Notes under the pieces: model-generated | Told to the model about the DNA's origin: nothing | Databases searched by the model: none | The model's input: the letters and a program-made list of their open reading frames with translations, nothing else | Part shown: positions 1-6,885 of the stretch, in pieces | Numbering within the stretch: the stretch's first letter is position 1 | Layout: each line of letters starts with the position of its first letter | Assembly (NCBI GenBank): GCA_947246775.1 | Contig: CAMXTM010000073.1 | Span: 1 to 8,711, forward strand | Direction of reading: 5' to 3' | DNA: 8,711 bases | From: an uncultured Clostridium sp. | GTDB taxonomy: Bacteria; Bacillota; Clostridia; Lachnospirales; Anaerotignaceae | Translations under genes and position numbers: made by a program

Positions 1-893
<893 letters not shown>

Positions 894-897
<4 letters not shown>

Positions 898-1313
898 TAG
901 AGAAAGTGATAAAAAACACTTTCAAAAAACAAACCTACCCCAAACCATACAGGAGCATAATCCAACCGTATCAGTCCGTTAATGTGGTACCTACATTGGC
1001 TATAGTCCCAAGGACAAACGCCCGCTATTCTTTGCAATCCCCAGCCAGAAGCATATTCTGCCATGTAAATACACAACATATATATCCCTCCTCTCGCCAC
1101 TGGCGGAAGTCCTGCTAACAAAAGAAACAACGGCTCTAATAATGCCGCTGCGCCATAAATAGGAAACATCCACAAAGAAGTCTGTCCCATCAGCGAAAAA
1201 TCTTTTTTGAGCAGAGAATGTAGCCCTGTCCATACAATTTCCATTATCCAACCTATCATACCATATATTAAAAATGCTGTCATCATAAGTATAGTATGAT
1301 AACAATAAACCAT
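894..1313 (-). CDS. Small multi-pass membrane protein, CmpB / putative ABC-transporter type IV family
   Basis: The 139-residue protein has about four hydrophobic helices at roughly 8-28, 46-68, 75-98 and 121-138. It shows the family's pattern: GWIMEI at 21-26 in helix 1, FPIYG at 50-54, a glutamate in the membrane at 86 (YMAEYASG), PWDYS at 101-105, and a GLIRL segment before a last helix carrying PVWFGVG. I recognise this as the CmpB-type family (Pfam ABC_trans_CmpB) from these motifs. The biochemical role of that family is poorly defined despite its name, and no ATPase partner is visible here. The first ATG (1313) has a weak ribosome binding site, and the paired ATG codons at residues 10-11 are possible alternative starts. 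It diverges from the padR gene across 101 bases, so the PadR operator may also control it. A terminator-like hairpin separates it from ftsH. Confidence 0.75.
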
Positions 1314-1346
1314 TTTTATACTTGTCTGATATTGTCAAAAATGGTA

Positions 1347-1396
1347 TTGACATATATAGATTACCGATATATAGTATAGATAGATTATCTATATAT
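1347..1396 (+). promoter_or_regulatory. padR operon promoter with overlapping inverted-repeat operator
   Basis: TTGACA (1347-1352) and TATAGT (1370-1375) are 17 bases apart, a near-consensus sigma-A promoter for the padR operon. ATATATAGAT (1352-1361) and ATCTATATAT (1387-1396) form a perfect 10-base inverted repeat flanking the -10. The shorter palindrome TAGATTATCTA (1381-1391) overlaps the right arm and the probable transcription start. A/T-rich repeats of this kind over the promoter suit a PadR operator and imply autoregulation. The promoter is seen directly; the identity of the bound protein is inferred. Confidence 0.8.
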
Positions 1397-1400
1397 TAAA

Positions 1401-1406
1401 AGGAGG
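1401..1406 (+). promoter_or_regulatory. Ribosome binding site that decides the padR start
   Basis: AGGAGG lies 8 bases before the ATG at 1415 but only 2 bases before the in-frame ATG at 1409. Normal spacing favours the second ATG. Confidence 0.75.
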
Positions 1407-1414
1407 ATATGATT

Positions 1415-1762
1415 ATGGCAATTGACAAAAGTTTATTAACAGGTTCTACCACAATGCTTTTACTAAAGCTACTGGACGAAAAGGATATGTACGGTTACAT
1501 GATGATAGAGGAGCTGGCGAAAAAGTCAGACGACACCTTTTTACTCAAAGCAGGTACGCTTTATCCTTTATTACACGCTATGGAGGAAAAAGGTTTTGTG
1601 ACCTCTTATGAGGCAAGCAGCAACGGCAGACAGCGAAAATACTACAGCATTACCAAAAAGGGCAAAGGACATCTCAAGGACAAAAAACAAGAGTGGAAAC
1701 AATACAGTAACGCAGTAGACAAAGTTTTGAAAGGGGGTGCAACGTTTGCTTATGAATGTTAA
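1415..1762 (+). CDS. PadR-family winged-helix transcriptional regulator
   Basis: The 115-residue protein is a short PadR (PF03551-type) without a long C-terminal helical domain. Its winged helix runs over about residues 10-85. It holds a GYMMIEELAKKS helix, the LKAGTLYPLLHAMEEKGFV recognition helix, and a wing with SSNGRQRKYYSITKKGK, all hallmark PadR patterns. These proteins are usually dimeric repressors released by a ligand or stress signal. The start at 1415 is chosen over 1409 from the AGGAGG spacing. The gene's end overlaps the first HAAS/SEDS-like gene, so the two are co-transcribed and probably translationally coupled. HAAS-domain proteins are typically encoded beside PadR genes, which supports a functional pairing. 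It likely represses its own operon through the inverted repeat at 1352-1396. The inducing signal cannot be read from sequence. Confidence 0.93.
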   Translation: MAIDKSLLTGSTTMLLLKLLDEKDMYGYMMIEELAKKSDDTFLLKAGTLYPLLHAMEEKGFVTSYEASSNGRQRKYYSITKKGKGHLKDKKQEWKQYSNAVDKVLKGGATFAYEC

Positions 1763-3200
1763 AGAGTATTTAGACACGGTTTGCGAACAAATTCGCTTTC
1801 AAAAGGCACACGACAGCATTAAAAAAGAGTTACAAGACCACATTACAGACCAAGCTGACGCACTCATGCAAGAGGGCATAGAACAACAAAAGGCATTTGA
1901 GCTTGCCGTAAAAGAAATGGGCGACCCTGTGTTAGTGGGTACAGAACTAGATAGAGTACACCGCCCCAATATGCGGTGGAGCTTTATTGTATTTGTTATT
2001 TTATTTTCTATCGTCAATTTTAGTATTCGTTTTTTTATAGAGCAAAATATACCTGCGAGCTATAATGCCAATTTTATCAATTTAGGAACGGTTCTTCGCC
2101 TTGTAACAGGAATTGTGGTTACACTTGCGGTTTGCCATGTTGATTTTACGATATTAGCAAACAATGCCCAAAAAATTTATGTGATTTATCTTGCGATTAT
2201 GCTGGTATTGCATTTGTATCTGACTTTGTTTGGCATAACATTCAATGGTGCAAGGAACTATATTCACTTGGCATTTCTTTATCTGAAAGCACCTACCATG
2301 ATTTATTTTTTTCCTGTGGTGCTAGTCGGGCTGCTGTATGACTGTAGAGGAAAATCGTATCAAGCAATTTTGCTTTGTGGTGCTTCTTTTTTTCCGATTG
2401 CTTTTTTGTCTATGGGCAAAGGAAATAATGCGGCAATCTTTATTGTTGCGGTGGCAAGTGTGATATTGATATTGGTAAGTATTGTAAGGGGTTGGTTTGC
2501 TGTCAAAAAATCCTATGGTTTGCTGTTGCTGCTGCTACCTAGTATTTTGCTTTTGTTGTGTATTGTTCGTTTTTCTCCCTATGTGCAAGATAAATTAGAA
2601 ATGTTTTACAATGCGGTACAAGACCCACTTCACTATACGGTAAAAGGCGTTTTGCAAAACAATGTCAAAACAGCGTCCTTGTTTGGCATGGGAGAACTAA
2701 TAGCGATTCCAAGTGGAAAAATAGTGCAACTTCCTATGATTTTAGCGCAAGACTTTTTTACTTCTTATGTGTTGTACTATGGCGGCTGGATTAGTTTTGC
2801 ACTGATTTTTATGTTGTATTTTATTTTTATTGGGAGAGGTTTTGTACTGACTTATCGTCAAAAAAGTCAACTTGGTTCTATGACGGCATTTGCCGTACTT
2901 ATACTGTTTAGTTTGCTGACCTTGTGGAACGTTGCAGTGAATAGTGGCTTTTTTATAGAGTTTAACCCTTTAGAAATTCCGTTTTTTTGCTATAGTGGCA
3001 AAGCAAGTCTTATATTTTTTATGTTGCTGGGGATATTGCTCTCCGTTTTCCGTACAGGGAATTATGCTAAAAATGAAATCATTCCAGAAGACCAAAAAAA
3101 TAAATTTTTTAGATGGAAAAACGGCACGCTGACAATAGAAATCCAAAGATTGTCAATAGAAATCAAAAGACAGAAAAAGGAGAGGGATACGATTGAATAA
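1752..3200 (+). CDS. HAAS (permease prefix) domain fused to a divergent RodA/FtsW/SpoVE-like membrane protein, copy 1
   Basis: This 482-residue protein starts with a cytoplasmic HAAS-type domain (about 1-73) ending in MGDPVLVGTELDRVHRP. About ten transmembrane helices follow, the number known for SEDS glycosyltransferases. SEDS traces include NGARNYI (165-171, like GARRWI), QDFFTS with Asp334 followed 11 residues later by GW, and NPLEIPFF (405-412) leading into GILLSVFRT, like the family's PLPFISYGGSS region. The usual QPSE is KAPT (179-182). Asp334 aligns by spacing with the catalytic Asp of the RodA loop between helices 7 and 8. A charged, strand-like tail ends the protein. The ATG at 1752 matches the paralogue starts and overlaps padR by 11 bases. 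A TTG at 1746, better spaced from AAGGGGG (1731-1737), or a GTG at 1737 are alternatives. Polymerase activity is not established. Confidence 0.82.
   Translation: MNVKEYLDTVCEQIRFQKAHDSIKKELQDHITDQADALMQEGIEQQKAFELAVKEMGDPVLVGTELDRVHRPNMRWSFIVFVILFSIVNFSIRFFIEQNIPASYNANFINLGTVLRLVTGIVVTLAVCHVDFTILANNAQKIYVIYLAIMLVLHLYLTLFGITFNGARNYIHLAFLYLKAPTMIYFFPVVLVGLLYDCRGKSYQAILLCGASFFPIAFLSMGKGNNAAIFIVAVASVILILVSIVRGWFAVKKSYGLLLLLLPSILLLLCIVRFSPYVQDKLEMFYNAVQDPLHYTVKGVLQNNVKTASLFGMGELIAIPSGKIVQLPMILAQDFFTSYVLYYGGWISFALIFMLYFIFIGRGFVLTYRQKSQLGSMTAFAVLILFSLLTLWNVAVNSGFFIEFNPLEIPFFCYSGKASLIFFMLLGILLSVFRTGNYAKNEIIPEDQKNKFFRWKNGTLTIEIQRLSIEIKRQKKERDTIE
1779..1966 (+). repeat. HAAS-coding direct repeat, copy 1
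   Basis: This stretch encodes the HAAS domain of copy 1 and is closely similar in DNA to the same region of copies 2 and 3. Over 63 aligned residues (VCEQ to HRP) it matches copies 2 and 3 at 57 positions each, by my count. Confidence 0.85.
3177..3200 (+). promoter_or_regulatory. Ribosome binding site and overlapping TTG-start/TAA-stop junction between copies 1 and 2
   Basis: AAGGAGAGGG (3177-3186) lies 6 bases before the TTG at 3193. The octamer TTGAATAA (3193-3200) holds both the start of copy 2 and the stop of copy 1. This suggests that translation of copy 2 depends on ribosomes finishing copy 1. Confidence 0.75.
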
Positions 3201-3410
3201 AATCAACCAGTATTTGGAAACCGTTTGCGAACAAATTCGCTTTCAAAAGGCACATGATAGCATTAAAAGGGAGTTGCAAGACCACATCAATGACCAAATT
3301 GACGCACTCATGCAGGAGGGCATAGAAGAACAACAGGCGGTGGAGCTTGCCGTAAAAGAAATGGGCGACCCTGTGCTAGTGGGTACAGAATTAGATAGAG
3401 TACACCGCCC
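3193..3410 (+). repeat. HAAS-coding direct repeat, copy 2
   Basis: These 218 bases align without gaps to 4622-4839. I count 10 differences, about 95% identity, and similarity falls sharply right after the HRP codons. Confidence 0.9.
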
Positions 3411-4629
3411 TAGTATAAAATGGGGATTTTTTGTTGCAGTAGTGCTACTTTGTTTTGCTAATTTTGCGCTTCGATTTACTATGATGTATGCAGATAGTAC
3501 ATATCATTACCCTACTTTATTTAACATAAGGAATATACTGGGCTTTTTGATTGCGATAGTGGTTATGATACTTTTTTATCATATTGATTTTACCATATTA
3601 GCACATCATTCTAAAATCATTTATGGTATCTATGTTTTGATTATGGCTGGGGTTTGTTTTTGGACAAATACGTATTCTGGCGGAAATGATGGTGGTGCTT
3701 GCTATTTTATTGTATCTGATAATTTTAGTATGGTTGTACCACCTCTGATTTATTTGTTTCCGATTTTGTTAATCGGGCTGTTGTATGATTGCCGTGGGAA
3801 ATCTTATGGTGCAATCTTTTTGTGTGGTGCTTCTTTTGTCCCACCTGCGTTTTTTTCCATGGGCTTGAGGATTGATATTGCTGTTTTGCTTGTTGCATGG
3901 ATTAGTTTAATATTACTACTTTTGACTGCCATAAAAGGTTGGTTTTCTGTCCCAAAATCTCACGCCATTCTTTTTATTTGCGGCATGACAGTACTGGTTT
4001 GTGTGATTTTGGCTTGTAACCCTATGATACAAAATCAGTTTGATTTTCTTTTTTTCCGTATGCCAATGAGTATGGCATTGTTTCAAGAAAATGTCAAAAC
4101 GGCGTCTTTGTGTGGTATGGGACAAGATATTTTTATGCCCTATTCTGGAGACGAACCTTATAATTTTAGCTATCTTGTCTTTATTGATGGAGCAGAATAT
4201 TATACTGCTTTTGGGCTGCGCTATTTTGGCTGGATTCCGTTTCTTATTGTTTTTGCGCTTTATTTCTTTTTTGTTGGAAAAGGCTTTTTACTGGCAAAAA
4301 AACAAAAGAGTCAGCTCGGCTCTATGACCGCCTTTGCTATCCTTTTGACTTTTTCCGCCTTGGCGCTTTGGAATATTGCAACAAATAGTGGATTTTTTAT
4401 TTATATTAACCCTTTGCAAATGCCATTTTTTGCGGCAGGCGGTACGTCAAACGTCATATTTTCGATTATGATGGGCATTTTGCTTTCTGTTTTTCGCACG
4501 GGAAACTATGCCAAAGATACAAGTTTTTCTATACAACAGCAAAATAAATTTTTTAGCTGGCATGATGGCACATTGACGCTGACAATTCATTTTAAAAAAC
4601 GCAAAAAGGGAGAGGATTCGCTTGAATAA
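3193..4629 (+). CDS. HAAS domain fused to a divergent RodA/FtsW/SpoVE-like membrane protein, copy 2
   Basis: This 478-residue paralogue has the same plan: a HAAS domain (about 1-73), roughly ten membrane helices and a short polar tail. The HAAS domain is almost the same as in its neighbours, but the membrane domain has diverged strongly. Shared landmarks are LLYDCRGKSYGAIFLCGASF, ENVKTASLCGMGQ, the loop AEYYTAFGLRYFGW, NPLQMPFF (406-413) and GILLSVFRTGNYAK. The SEDS catalytic-Asp position holds Glu335. The QPSE motif position reads VPPL, and GARRWI is reduced to a GGACYFI stretch. The tail (NKFF, then DGTLTLTI) resembles that of copy 1. The start is a TTG, supported by a ribosome binding site 6 bases upstream and the identical arrangement in copy 3. 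A role in the envelope is inferred; enzymatic function is uncertain. Confidence 0.82.
   Translation: MNKINQYLETVCEQIRFQKAHDSIKRELQDHINDQIDALMQEGIEEQQAVELAVKEMGDPVLVGTELDRVHRPSIKWGFFVAVVLLCFANFALRFTMMYADSTYHYPTLFNIRNILGFLIAIVVMILFYHIDFTILAHHSKIIYGIYVLIMAGVCFWTNTYSGGNDGGACYFIVSDNFSMVVPPLIYLFPILLIGLLYDCRGKSYGAIFLCGASFVPPAFFSMGLRIDIAVLLVAWISLILLLLTAIKGWFSVPKSHAILFICGMTVLVCVILACNPMIQNQFDFLFFRMPMSMALFQENVKTASLCGMGQDIFMPYSGDEPYNFSYLVFIDGAEYYTAFGLRYFGWIPFLIVFALYFFFVGKGFLLAKKQKSQLGSMTAFAILLTFSALALWNIATNSGFFIYINPLQMPFFAAGGTSNVIFSIMMGILLSVFRTGNYAKDTSFSIQQQNKFFSWHDGTLTLTIHFKKRKKGEDSLE
4607..4629 (+). promoter_or_regulatory. Ribosome binding site and overlapping TTG-start/TAA-stop junction between copies 2 and 3
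   Basis: AGGGAGAGG (4607-4615) is 6 bases before the TTG at 4622, and TTGAATAA (4622-4629) again carries both start and stop. The arrangement matches the junction at 3193-3200. Confidence 0.75.
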
Positions 4630-4839
4630 AATCAACCAGTATTTGGAAACCGTTTGCGAACAAATTCGCTTTGAAAAGGCACATGATAGCATTAAAAAGG
4701 AGTTACAAGACCACATTACAGACCAAATTGACGCACTCATGCAAGAGGGCATAGAAGAACAACATGCCGTGGAGCTTGCCGTAAAAGAAATGGGCGACCC
4801 TGTGCTAGTGGGTACAGAATTAGATAGAATACACCGCCC
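4622..4839 (+). repeat. HAAS-coding direct repeat, copy 3
   Basis: Third copy of the HAAS-coding segment, about 95% identical to 3193-3410 by direct count. The similarity also takes in the ribosome binding site and overlap just upstream. Confidence 0.9.
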
Positions 4840-6115
4840 AAAATGCGAATGGAGTTTTATTGTATTTGTTTGCTTGCTGACCTTTGCCCACTTTGCAATG
4901 CAATATATTCTGTTTCGTGATGTGTTTATCCAGACGCCGTTGTGGCAAAATGGATTGATGTTGCTTTTTTCTATTGGGATTATGCTATTGTTTTATAGAA
5001 TGGATTTTACTATATTAGCAAAACATGGAAAGTTGTACTATTGGCTCTATCTTGCCCTGCTTGTCCTTTGCTATTGGTTTACATGGACATCTGGTTATTT
5101 TTTGTCAATGGATTTGTTAGAACCACATACAGCCGTTTTAGGAGGATTTACAGACCTTTATTATGTCGTAAGGGGTACATTCGGTAATGACTATCCTATA
5201 AAATTACCTGTTTTGGTATATGTTTTCCCTGTGATATTGTCAGGGTTGCTGTATCGCTATCGTGGAAAGGCTTACAAAGAAGTATTTTTATGTTGTTTTT
5301 CTATTTTGCCGCTGCTCTTTTTTTGTTATTACGACTTGTTAAAAACGCCTTGTAGCTTAGTGATTGTAGTAAGTTTTGTACTGATATTGCTCAGCATTGC
5401 AAAAAATTGGTTTGCTGTCAAAAAACAATATGCGGTATTGCTTGTTTTTGCTATGGTAGGGCTTACGCTGGCATTGATAAAAGGCTTGTATATGTTGGAC
5501 TATAACCATGTTAGCAATCATTTATACGAACCTATGAAAAAAATACAAGTGCTGTTGCAAAGCAATATAAAAGGGAGTTGTATCATTGGAGAGGGTAAAG
5601 CAATTTTTACACAGGACTATAGAGGCTCATTGGTAGGTATGTTTGACTTTTTAGAAGAATTTGTAGAATATTTTCCTGCTTATTTGCTGCATCATGGTGG
5701 TTGGCTTGTGGTATTGCTTTTGCTTGCTATTTATTTTTGTTTTATGATAAGAGGATTTTTGTTGGCACATAGGCAAAAGAGCCAACTGGGCTGGCTGACC
5801 GCAACCGCAATCCTATTGACCTTTTTTATTATTAGTCTATGGAATATTGTTGCAAATAGTGGGCTTTTTGTTATGATAAATCCTTTGGGGATTCCCTTTT
5901 TTACAACAAGCGATAGTCTCAATATTGTGTTTTTTGCGTTAATGGGAATTTTACTCTCTGTTTTCCGTACAGGGCATATGACAACAGATAAATCTATCAC
6001 AATACGTCAAAAGGCAAAAAGAAAAATTTTTAAAATTTCTCAAAGCGGAATACATATTTATATTCCACTTCCTTTTAAAAAAAATAAAATCAAAAAAATA
6101 AGTAAAAACCATTGA
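4622..6115 (+). CDS. HAAS domain fused to a divergent RodA/FtsW/SpoVE-like membrane protein, copy 3
   Basis: This 497-residue paralogue is the last gene of the operon. Its HAAS domain matches copy 2 at 58 of 63 residues. The membrane domain is the most divergent of the three and has a longer loop after helix 3 (about residues 155-195). Retained landmarks are LLYRYRGKAYKE, QSNIKGSCIIGEGKAIF, the loop VEYFPAYLLHHGGW, NPLGIPFF (420-427) and GILLSVFRTG. Glu349 sits at the SEDS catalytic-Asp position, and QPSE is replaced by KLPV. The C-terminal tail differs from copies 1 and 2 and is very basic, ending in a lysine-rich stretch, which would fit contact with the membrane or an acidic partner. The start is TTG, overlapping copy 2 by 8 bases. 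The TGA stop lies inside the terminator stem. Function is inferred only from fold resemblance. Confidence 0.82.
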   Translation: MNKINQYLETVCEQIRFEKAHDSIKKELQDHITDQIDALMQEGIEEQHAVELAVKEMGDPVLVGTELDRIHRPKCEWSFIVFVCLLTFAHFAMQYILFRDVFIQTPLWQNGLMLLFSIGIMLLFYRMDFTILAKHGKLYYWLYLALLVLCYWFTWTSGYFLSMDLLEPHTAVLGGFTDLYYVVRGTFGNDYPIKLPVLVYVFPVILSGLLYRYRGKAYKEVFLCCFSILPLLFFCYYDLLKTPCSLVIVVSFVLILLSIAKNWFAVKKQYAVLLVFAMVGLTLALIKGLYMLDYNHVSNHLYEPMKKIQVLLQSNIKGSCIIGEGKAIFTQDYRGSLVGMFDFLEEFVEYFPAYLLHHGGWLVVLLLLAIYFCFMIRGFLLAHRQKSQLGWLTATAILLTFFIISLWNIVANSGLFVMINPLGIPFFTTSDSLNIVFFALMGILLSVFRTGHMTTDKSITIRQKAKRKIFKISQSGIHIYIPLPFKKNKIKKISKNH

Positions 6116-6138
6116 GAGCGTATCCTTTCAATGGTTTT
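6105..6138. terminator. Long hairpin terminator between convergent genes, probably bidirectional
   Basis: Bases 6105-6118 pair with 6125-6138 to give a 14-base-pair stem with one G-T pair and a 6-base loop. The plus-strand arm ends in GGTTTTATTT, ending the operon. On the minus strand the stem is followed by TTTTTACTTATTTTTTT, ending the XRE gene. The stop codon of copy 3 (6113-6115) is part of the stem. Confidence 0.85.
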
Positions 6139-6143
6139 ATTTA

Positions 6144-6440
6144 TCAATCTTCTTTTTTCCTTTTTTTTAGTACAGAAACTAAATTTATTACAATTTGTGT
6201 TTCTTCCTCATCTAAACCAGTAATATCAATCGTTTTATTTTTTTCTAGCCCTAACAAATAATCGGTAGAAACGCCAAATGTAGCAGCTAATTTGATTAAA
6301 ATATCATAAGAGGGGTATCGTGTTTCTGTTTCATATGCTGAAATCATTGCCTTTGAAATACCTACTCTTTCCGCTAGTTGCTGCTGTGTCATATGTTTTT
6401 GTTTCCTTAATTTTTTAATATTTGCTCTGAAATTTACCAT
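6144..6440 (-). CDS. XRE-family helix-turn-helix regulator
   Basis: The 98-residue protein has a Cro/CI-type HTH over about residues 6-62, with LRKQKHMTQQQLAERVGIS, the recognition helix SKAMISAYETETR, and the closing YPSYDILIKLAATFGVSTDYLLGL. A short acidic and helical C-terminus (LDEEETQIVINLVSVLKK) may help dimerisation. This size is typical of single-domain XRE repressors. The start is uncertain. The ATG at 6440 gives the family's usual N-terminus but has only GGTGA in front, whereas TTG at 6452 (or GTG at 6449) lies 7-10 bases after AAGGA and would add four residues. The gene diverges from a second XRE gene across a region with an inverted repeat, and converges on the HAAS/SEDS operon with a shared terminator. 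The target genes are unknown. Confidence 0.88.
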   Translation of the reverse strand: MVNFRANIKKLRKQKHMTQQQLAERVGISKAMISAYETETRYPSYDILIKLAATFGVSTDYLLGLEKNKTIDITGLDEEETQIVINLVSVLKKRKKED

Positions 6441-6501
6441 TTTTTTCACCAACTTTTATTCCTTAATCTATTTAAGAAAGATAAACTATTGGTGTTTTTT
6501 A

Positions 6502-6543
6502 ATACATCAATTAGTTGACTTTGTATAAAAAATGATGTATCTT
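6502..6543 (+). promoter_or_regulatory. Promoter of the plus-strand XRE gene with inverted-repeat operator
   Basis: TTGACT (6515-6520) and TATCTT (6538-6543) are 17 bases apart, giving a fair sigma-A promoter. ATACATCA (6502-6509) and TGATGTAT (6533-6540) form a perfect 8-base inverted repeat bracketing the -35 and running into the -10. The imperfect palindrome CAATTAGTTG (6508-6517) lies between them. This layout fits repression by one or both flanking XRE proteins. I see no convincing promoter for the minus-strand gene. Confidence 0.6.
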
Positions 6544-6569
6544 TAAATAAAAAAGTAGGAGGTATACAA

Positions 6570-6875
6570 ATGAATATTGCACAACGACTGAAAAAAGTGA
6601 GAAAACAAAGAAATTTATCTGTGTATAAACTAGCTCATATCTCTGGTGTTTCTCAAAAACATATTTATAATATAGAAAAAGGTATCAATCAACCAAGTAT
6701 TGATACCATTCGTAAAATTTTAAAATCTATCGGAATACCACTAGAAGAATTTTTTAGTGATAGTTTAGATATTTGTTATATTAATGATTTTGAAAAAGAA
6801 CTATTACAATCTATTCATTTATTAACAAAACAACAAGCAGATATTATATTAAAACTAATAAAAAATATGAATTAG
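6570..6875 (+). CDS. XRE-family helix-turn-helix regulator
   Basis: The 101-residue protein carries an XRE HTH at about 5-60: LKKVRKQRNLSVYKLAHISGVS, the recognition helix SQKHIYNIEKGINQ, and PSIDTIRKILKSIGIPLEEFF. A second helical segment (about 73-99, KELLQSIHLLTKQQADIILKL) is likely for dimerisation. The ATG follows AGGAGG by 7 bases, so the start is firm. Its codons are even more A/T-rich than those of the HAAS/SEDS genes, a mild hint of separate acquisition. It diverges from the other XRE gene and ends 10 bases from the stop of the convergent spoIIP gene, with no clear terminator between. The sequence does not say what it controls; autoregulation through the repeat at 6502-6540 is the simplest inference. 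Confidence 0.9.
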   Translation: MNIAQRLKKVRKQRNLSVYKLAHISGVSQKHIYNIEKGINQPSIDTIRKILKSIGIPLEEFFSDSLDICYINDFEKELLQSIHLLTKQQADIILKLIKNMN

Positions 6876-6885
6876 CTCAAGATTT

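Noticed and set aside
1000..1353. Minus-strand open frame of 117 codons overlapping the CmpB-family gene
   Set aside because: It lies in another frame of the same strand, has no family pattern, and the overlapping frame shows clear CmpB motifs and membrane helices.
3916..4752. Open frames inside the HAAS/SEDS genes on either strand
   Set aside because: They are shadows of the paralogues. The minus-strand frames over the HAAS repeats recur only because the DNA there is repeated.
1779..4839. Repeats as a CRISPR array or mobile element
   Set aside because: The repeats are about 200 bases, coding and 1.4 kb apart, and no transposase, terminal inverted repeats or target duplications are visible.
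1752..6115. Three tandem genes as ABC or MFS transporters
   Set aside because: No ATPase or MFS signature is present. The ten-helix layout, the acidic loop residue before GW and the NPLxxPFF region fit RodA/FtsW-like proteins better, and the HAAS prefix explains a resemblance to 'permease prefix' proteins.
6144..6875. Toxinâantitoxin system
   Set aside because: Both proteins are DNA-binding regulators in divergent orientation, and neither neighbour resembles a toxin.
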